Assembly: GCF_025860405.1 (NCBI RefSeq)
Contig: NZ_CP063785.1
Location: forward strand, 7,441,390-7,505,389
Origin: Tolypothrix sp. PCC 7712
GTDB lineage: Bacteria > Cyanobacteriota > Cyanobacteriia > Cyanobacteriales > Nostocaceae
Reading direction: 5' to 3'
DNA length: 64,000 bases
In this document: positions 59,518 to 64,000 of the stretch, one piece after another
Layout of the letters: each line of letters begins with the position of its first letter
How positions within the stretch are numbered: position 1 is the stretch's first letter
Position numbers and translations under genes: made by a program
The notes under the pieces: model-generated
Told to the model about the DNA's origin: nothing
Database searches by the model: none
Seen by the model: the letters and a program-made list of their open reading frames with translations, nothing else

Positions 59518-61686
59518 ATGAGTATAGCAAATAATGAAGATTTTAGGAACAAGGTTGTTCCTAATTTATCTATGTCCTCTTCATCCGAAGCAACTTCATC
59601 CTATATATGTGCTAGGCATTTAGAAGAGTGGGTGAATGGCAGCGGAGTCTCAGAAGAAATTACCCGCCTCAATGTTAAAACACTCGAAGATAATGAGGAA
59701 ATAGCACAGCATTTAGACTGGAAAAAATATAAGCACACTGCTGGTTGGTGGTGTAGTGGCATCAATCCCAGGAATGGATTACCGATGGGAAAAATGCATG
59801 GACAGTTCAAGCCAAATGAACCGTTAAAGTTGGGATCATCAGATAAGTCAAAGCCAGCTAAGTATATCTCCAGCAAAGCTCAACATGATGCTATCTGCTT
59901 GGACACAGGAAATCGCAATTATTGGTCAGAAATAATTGGCAATGTTTCTATACCAATTTTTGTCACAGAAGGATGCAAGAAAGCTGGAGCAGGACTTACA
60001 AATGGATACCCCACGCTTGCATTATGTGGAGTAGACATGGGATTAGATGATGGCACATTAGTTAGCCATTTAGAACTATTTGCAAACCCAGAAAGAAATA
60101 TTTACCTATGCTTTGATGCAGATATCGTTCGCAAGACTCCTGTGAGGAAAGCATTAATCCGATTAGCTAACGTGCTATGCCAGCAGAAATGTATAGTTCG
60201 CGTAGTTATTTGGGAAGAAACTAGAGGTAAGGGAATGGATGATTTTTTGGTGACTAATGGTAAAGCAGCATTTGATGTGGAAATTGCGAAAGCACAAGAT
60301 ATTCATGAATTTAAAAGGCAAACTGTAGGCGATCAAGCTAGCAAATCTCAAAAAGGTAAAAATAATTTGCCAGCGCATTCAGTAGCTGCAGAAATAATTG
60401 CTTCTCAAGTAACGAACTTAAAATTTGACTCCAAAATTAGCCGATGGACGCAATATCAAAATGGTTATTGGAGCATAGCTATCAAAGAATCAGTCCTTCA
60501 ACGAATAGTTCAGAAACTGAAAGAAATTTATCCTGATATAGGTTTCAGCGCCAGCTATCCAGAGGGAGTCATAAAAATGTTGATACCGGAACTTTTGTTT
60601 GATGCGTGGAATGAGCAACCTAAAGATTTACTTCCCTTTAAGAATGGAGTCTTGGATTTGAAGTCAAAACAAATGATGCCTCATTCACCGGATTATTATT
60701 TCCGTAGTATTCTCGATCGCGAACATGATGTCTGCGCTACAGATTGGAACGTAATTGAAGAGTGGATGGACTTCGTATTTGACAATAATCATGACCAAAA
60801 GCGCTTACTATTATGCTGGTATGCAGCAGTATTAAGGGGGATGTGGAAACTGCACAGATTTGCCTTAATTACTGGGTTAGGGGGAACTGGTAAATCTACA
60901 GCTATGAAACTAGCAACAGAATTAGTTGGCAAACGTTTTAGCCATAGTGTTACTCTTTCATCTCTAAACAACCATCAATTCCAAGCAGGGAACATTTATG
61001 GCAAACGATTAGTATGTATCAACGATGCTGATGACTATCGAGGGAACATAGAAATACTCAAAAATATTACTGGCGGAGATGAGATTACTATCGAGCATAA
61101 ATATGAGATGCCTTTCACAGCAACTTATACAGGAATGGTAATGATCACTGCTAATCACCTTGTCTTTAATGCGAGTGATTCAGGATTGGATCGACGTATG
61201 ATTATTTTTAAGTTCAACCGTCCAGTTCCAAAAGTTGACCCTGATTTTTCAGCAAGTCTTTCTGCACAGATCTCTGGTTTTACTAATTATCTACTTAGTA
61301 TTCCAGAAGAAGAAATTAATCAGACTTTGATTTACAAGGTTGATGAAAGTGGAATGATAGGTGAGAATGAATTGGAGTTTTTACTACAAACTAATTCTGT
61401 TGCTGACTGGTTGAATAATAACTATGTCTACGATCGCAATAATCAAATTCCTATTGGGAAAGACAAAGACCGAACAGATCAACTCTATGGTGATTATTGC
61501 AGTTACTGCTACAAAACCAGGTCTAAAATGCTTACTAACAAGCAGTTCAGCCCAGAGATTATCCGTCTAGGAAGAGAAAAACTGGAGAAAGTGAAAACTA
61601 GTAGCGGTTTCGTAATTCGTGGGCTTAAACGTGATGATTCGGGAGGAGTAGTCGAAGCTATCATTCGCGAATCTTATTCCAAATAA
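59518..61686 (+). CDS. DUF3854 primase / SF3 helicase (phage-plasmid replication protein)
   Basis: A 722-aa protein. Residues ~40-270 form a DUF3854/TOPRIM-type primase region (GLPMGKMHGQFKPNE, PIFVTEGCKKAGAGLTNGYP, YLCFDADIVRKT). Residues ~370-600 form a D5/P4-type SF3 helicase with Walker A TGLGGTGKSTAM near 454, GKRLVCINDADDYRG near 500 and MVMITANHLVFNASDSGLDR near 545. Both modules are typical of replication proteins of satellites and integrative plasmids in cyanobacteria, primase-helicase in one chain. The region after it holds iteron-like repeats that may be the origin. Confidence 0.88.
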   Translation: MSIANNEDFRNKVVPNLSMSSSSEATSSYICARHLEEWVNGSGVSEEITRLNVKTLEDNEEIAQHLDWKKYKHTAGWWCSGINPRNGLPMGKMHGQFKPNEPLKLGSSDKSKPAKYISSKAQHDAICLDTGNRNYWSEIIGNVSIPIFVTEGCKKAGAGLTNGYPTLALCGVDMGLDDGTLVSHLELFANPERNIYLCFDADIVRKTPVRKALIRLANVLCQQKCIVRVVIWEETRGKGMDDFLVTNGKAAFDVEIAKAQDIHEFKRQTVGDQASKSQKGKNNLPAHSVAAEIIASQVTNLKFDSKISRWTQYQNGYWSIAIKESVLQRIVQKLKEIYPDIGFSASYPEGVIKMLIPELLFDAWNEQPKDLLPFKNGVLDLKSKQMMPHSPDYYFRSILDREHDVCATDWNVIEEWMDFVFDNNHDQKRLLLCWYAAVLRGMWKLHRFALITGLGGTGKSTAMKLATELVGKRFSHSVTLSSLNNHQFQAGNIYGKRLVCINDADDYRGNIEILKNITGGDEITIEHKYEMPFTATYTGMVMITANHLVFNASDSGLDRRMIIFKFNRPVPKVDPDFSASLSAQISGFTNYLLSIPEEEINQTLIYKVDESGMIGENELEFLLQTNSVADWLNNNYVYDRNNQIPIGKDKDRTDQLYGDYCSYCYKTRSKMLTNKQFSPEIIRLGREKLEKVKTSSGFVIRGLKRDDSGGVVEAIIRESYSK

Positions 61687-61697
61687 ACTTGTCTTTC

Positions 61698-61890
61698 TCA
61701 CCCTGCATACCCTTCACTCCCTGCATTCAGTCCTTGAAAAGCTTATTATGCTAGGACTTAATGAATGCAGGGTCTTTAGGGTGAATGCAGTGAGGACATA
61801 ACCAAACTGCATCACCCTACAAATTAGTTAAGTTAAAGCTTTCAGCTATCATCAATCACTTCAATGCAGGATGTGGAGGGTGAAAATGAA
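61698..61890. repeat. Iteron-like repeats after the primase, possible origin
   Basis: The words CTGCAT and CACCCT recur in both orientations: CACCCTGCAT (61699), CTCCCTGCATTCAG (61717), GAATGCAGGGT (61763), AGGGTGAATGCAG (61778), CTGCATCACCCT (61807), ATGCAGGATGTGGAGGGTGA (61864). P4-type replicons place such repeats close to the primase gene. The arrangement is visible; origin function is inferred. Confidence 0.55.
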
Positions 61891-61925
61891 AAAGGTTTAG
61901 TCCTTCAACTTAGTAAGTTTGTCCA

Positions 61926-63240
61926 TTAATAATATTGCTTGATGTAAGCATAAGCCTTTTCAAAAAGTTCTTTATCTTGGTGCAGAGCATATTTAAATAG
62001 GGTTTTCCGTAAGGCTTGCTTGACTTCCCGTTCCCCAGCACTGGTTTTCTGCCAACCAGGGAAGCGTACTAAGCGTAATATTTCGTCAATATCATTAACA
62101 ATTCGCTCCACCATTTTGGGCGTTTGCTCATTACGGACTTCCAAAAATAGCTCTGTCAACGCTGCCTTACCCCGGTCTTCATCTTCCTCTGGCGGTGTGT
62201 CTTTTTCTGCTTGCACCAAGTCACGGGCTAAGTCAAGCAAATCCTTTAGGAAGGCTACACTATGAATTTGTCCTTGTTCATGGCGTTCTTTCAAAGCTTC
62301 TAGACGCTCTGATAAAGCTCGAAAGCAGGGATTATCAATATGTTGGCGAAGTCTTCTAGCAACTTTAATCTCAATTTCCTTGGCTTTGTTCTTGGGATCT
62401 GCGGAATTTAGCACCACCTCTAATAATTCGGCATCCAGGACGATTTCTTCGAGGTCATCACGCACTGCTTCCACACGGACGTTTTGATGAATTAGCTCAA
62501 TGGTTTTAGCTCCAAGTGCGTGCCAGAGCAGTTTACCCATGCCAGTTGTCGGTTGAACTGAAATGTAAACCTGGGAAAGCCACTTGTAATCAGTTTCATA
62601 GTTGACAAGTATGGGATCTGGTGATACTGCTTCCCATAAATTAGCCAGGTAACTGTAATCGGCAGCGAAGTTATCACGCACATCATTGTTGGGTAAACAA
62701 TCCTGCGCGGCAATTAGTCCTTCATAACCACTAAGGGTACGATCTACTCCTGGGAAATATGCTAGACATTTCTGGACTGCACCAGGAAGTTCGTTCTTTA
62801 AGGCACTAATTCCAGAAACAACCTGCTGGAAGCCTTGCTCGTCAAAGTCTAAAGCTTGAGCGACATCATCAAATACGCCAAGATAATCTACTACCAAACC
62901 GTGTGTTTTTTTATTGCCGTAGGTGCGATTAGTACGGCAGATGGCTTGGAGTAAGGTATGTGCCTTCAGTGGCTTGTCTAGGTACATCGCCTGAAGGATC
63001 GGTGCGTCAAATCCTGTGAGTAATTTTGCGGTGACAACCAGAATTTTTAGTGGATCGTTGGCATCACGGAACCGATCTAAAAGTTTTTCTTCTTGATCGC
63101 GACTACGTAGATAAGGTTTTAATCGCTCATCTTTCCCTGTGGCGGAAATAACTATTTCGCTGGCTTCTGGGGGCAGATGTTTATCCAGTTCTGCTTTATA
63201 TAAAAGACAGCATTCTTGATCGTAGGTAACGACCGGGTGA
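61926..63240 (-). pseudogene. hsdR: Type I restriction R subunit (HsdR), C-terminal part
   Basis: About 438 codons. The open frame begins near 63240 (VVTYDQECCLLYKAELDKHL), continues through the helicase C lobe (ILVVTAKLLTGFDAPILQAM, LKAHTLLQAICRTNRTYGNK) and the helical C-terminal domain that docks on the methylase, ending KAYAYIKQYY. The nuclease and first helicase domains are absent because the frame runs into foreign sequence near 63240, apparently the end of an ISKra4-like element. No hsdM or hsdS is in the window. Non-functional as it stands unless the N-terminal half lies beyond the IS and is not rejoined. Confidence 0.85.
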
Positions 63241-63259
63241 ACGAAAAAAGGTGTGGGGA

Positions 63260-63298
63260 AGAGCTTAGTTAGCGTACATCATACGCTAACTAAGCTCT
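63260..63298. repeat. Hairpin with 17-bp perfect arms
   Basis: AGAGCTTAGTTAGCGTA, loop CATCA, then its exact complement. It sits between the hsdR junction and the accessory gene stop. It could be the IS end structure, a terminator for the leftward IS genes, or both. Confidence 0.75.
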
Positions 63299-63334
63299 GA
63301 CTCATATAGATGTTAACTCTTATGAGAGTATGAA

Positions 63335-63751
63335 TTATTTTTGAAATCTTGCCGCTTCTTCAACTAGGTCATTGAGTCCTAGTTCTAATGTATGAAGCAC
63401 CTGGTTTAACGCTTCGATTTTTGTCCGATTTTTCATCATCTCAACTGCCTTTAAAAAAGCAGGACTACCTGCTTTACCAATATATTGATGACAACTTTTG
63501 CTACCATTTTTGGTAACAAAGATAGGTTCTCCTGATTGCCACTTGTAATACCAATAAGCGCCACCCTTACCTTTGGCGCGGTAACGAACAATCCAACAAC
63601 TATTAGCAGCTACATCACTCTTAAGAAGAGTAGAGATTTCTTGGTTGATTTCTTCTCTTTTGGCTTGTAATTGTTCTATTCTATGTGCTAAATCTGAAAG
63701 ATTCTGTTCTCTTGTTTTGACCACTATGTAAGTACTAACTTCAAAGGACAA
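63335..63751 (-). CDS. DUF6788-like accessory protein of the ISKra4-type element
   Basis: A 138-aa protein. A coiled-coil segment (LSDLAHRIEQLQAKREEINQ) is followed by a strand-rich part with RAKGKGGAYWYYKWQSGEPI and HQYIGKAGSPAF, then a C-terminal helix. Similar proteins accompany ISKra4-type transposases and are labelled DUF6788. The start lies just downstream of the transposase stop on the same strand. A role in target or end binding is only inference. Confidence 0.7.
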   Translation of the reverse strand: MSFEVSTYIVVKTREQNLSDLAHRIEQLQAKREEINQEISTLLKSDVAANSCWIVRYRAKGKGGAYWYYKWQSGEPIFVTKNGSKSCHQYIGKAGSPAFLKAVEMMKNRTKIEALNQVLHTLELGLNDLVEEAARFQK

Positions 63752-63766
63752 GTTTTATCGTAAACT

Positions 63767-64000
63767 TTACGCTACCTGACTGTAATTGTAAGATTTGGAT
63801 GACCAAAAATTTGACCATCGAGTTGAATTACTTAAATATGCTGCCCTTAATGCCATAACTCCTTCAGCTCCAAATAAAGACCAATGCATTCCCGCTTGTT
63901 TTAATCTTTGTGTAACCACACGCCGATTGGAGCTTTCAACCACTCCCGAACCAATCATTAAACCAGCTTTTAAATAAGAGTGATAATCAATCCGACTCTG
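63767..64000 (-). CDS. ISKra4-like transposase, C-terminal part (partial)
   Basis: The frame is open to the window edge. It ends with SGVVESSNRRVVTQRLKQAG, then HWSLFGAEGVMALRAAYLS, a typical C-terminal glutamate-containing region of ISKra4-type transposases (GSGVVES motif). The N-terminal catalytic residues are outside the window. Confidence 0.8.
   Translation of the reverse strand, partial: QSRIDYHSYLKAGLMIGSGVVESSNRRVVTQRLKQAGMHWSLFGAEGVMALRAAYLSNSTRWSNFWSSKSYNYSQVA

Larger units (their letters stand above)
63245..64000 (-). mobile_element. ISKra4-like insertion element (runs off window)
   Basis: Left boundary near 63245 in hsdR; contains a strong hairpin, a DUF6788-like gene and the C-terminal part of an ISKra4-type transposase that continues past 64000. 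The right end is not in the window, so target duplication cannot be checked. Confidence 0.65.

Overview
The window looks like chromosome (or a very large plasmid) of a filamentous, probably heterocyst-forming cyanobacterium. The octamer GCGATCGC (HIP1) is scattered through genes on both strands, the TonB receptor carries a cyanobacterial AMIN domain, and the intergenic DNA is full of 7-base short tandem repeats, REP-like hairpins and small MITE-like elements of the Nostoc/Calothrix kind. No species call is possible from sequence reading alone.

Region A (1-10.1 kb) is the most interesting part. A leftward operon encodes an acyl-AMP ligase, an MFS exporter, a TauD-fold Fe(II)/2-oxoglutarate oxygenase, an FcoT-type thioesterase, a stand-alone carrier protein and the start of an NRPS. 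This is the full gene set of isonitrile lipopeptide (INLP) synthesis known from Mycobacterium (Rv0097-Rv0101) and Streptomyces (ScoA-E). The oxygenase keeps the ScoE residues that I recall, all at one constant offset. Across a 1 kb AT-rich regulatory gap lie a divergent AMIN-TonB-dependent receptor and a PAT/RhtX-like inner-membrane permease. Together they read as a make-export-reimport metallophore system in a Gram-negative photosynthetic host.

Region B (10.1-25.0 kb) is a mixed accessory or chromosomal stretch. It holds an IS5-type remnant, a GAF/PAS histidine kinase overlapping a NarL-type response regulator, an NTF2-like protein, a DsbA-fold protein with a CxxS site, an exported peptidoglycan-binding protein, three CPBP membrane proteases (two a GC-rich tandem duplication), two small hypothetical genes and a three-gene molybdenum aldehyde oxidoreductase (PaoABC type).

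Region C (25.0-33.1 kb) is a mobile-element scrapyard. It contains an IS1-type transposase tail, an IS with 82-bp perfect inverted repeats that appears to cut a BRO-N-like gene, an XRE repressor facing three phased palindromic operators, several unknown genes, a four-helix-bundle gene between inverted repeats, and a group II intron whose reverse transcriptase core is deleted.

Region D (33.1-56.9 kb) is a leftward defence island: a UvrD-like helicase, a giant 2169-aa helicase with a DUF1998-type zinc domain and nuclease-like tail, a RelE/Phd toxin-antitoxin pair, a PglX/DrmMI-type adenine methylase split by a TnpB transposon, an NB-ARC/TPR protein broken by one in-frame stop, and a DrmD-type SNF2 helicase. 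It resembles class 1 DISARM or a relative, but the separate drmA/drmB/drmC genes are not seen.

Region E (56.9-64 kb) holds a frameshifted tyrosine recombinase next to a 45-bp 3' fragment of tRNA-Phe flanked by paired TTACACC sites, then an excisionase-like gene and a DUF3854/SF3 primase-helicase with iteron-like repeats, then an hsdR tail truncated by an ISKra4-like element that runs off the end. The simplest reading is two integrative elements in tandem at a tRNA-Phe gene.
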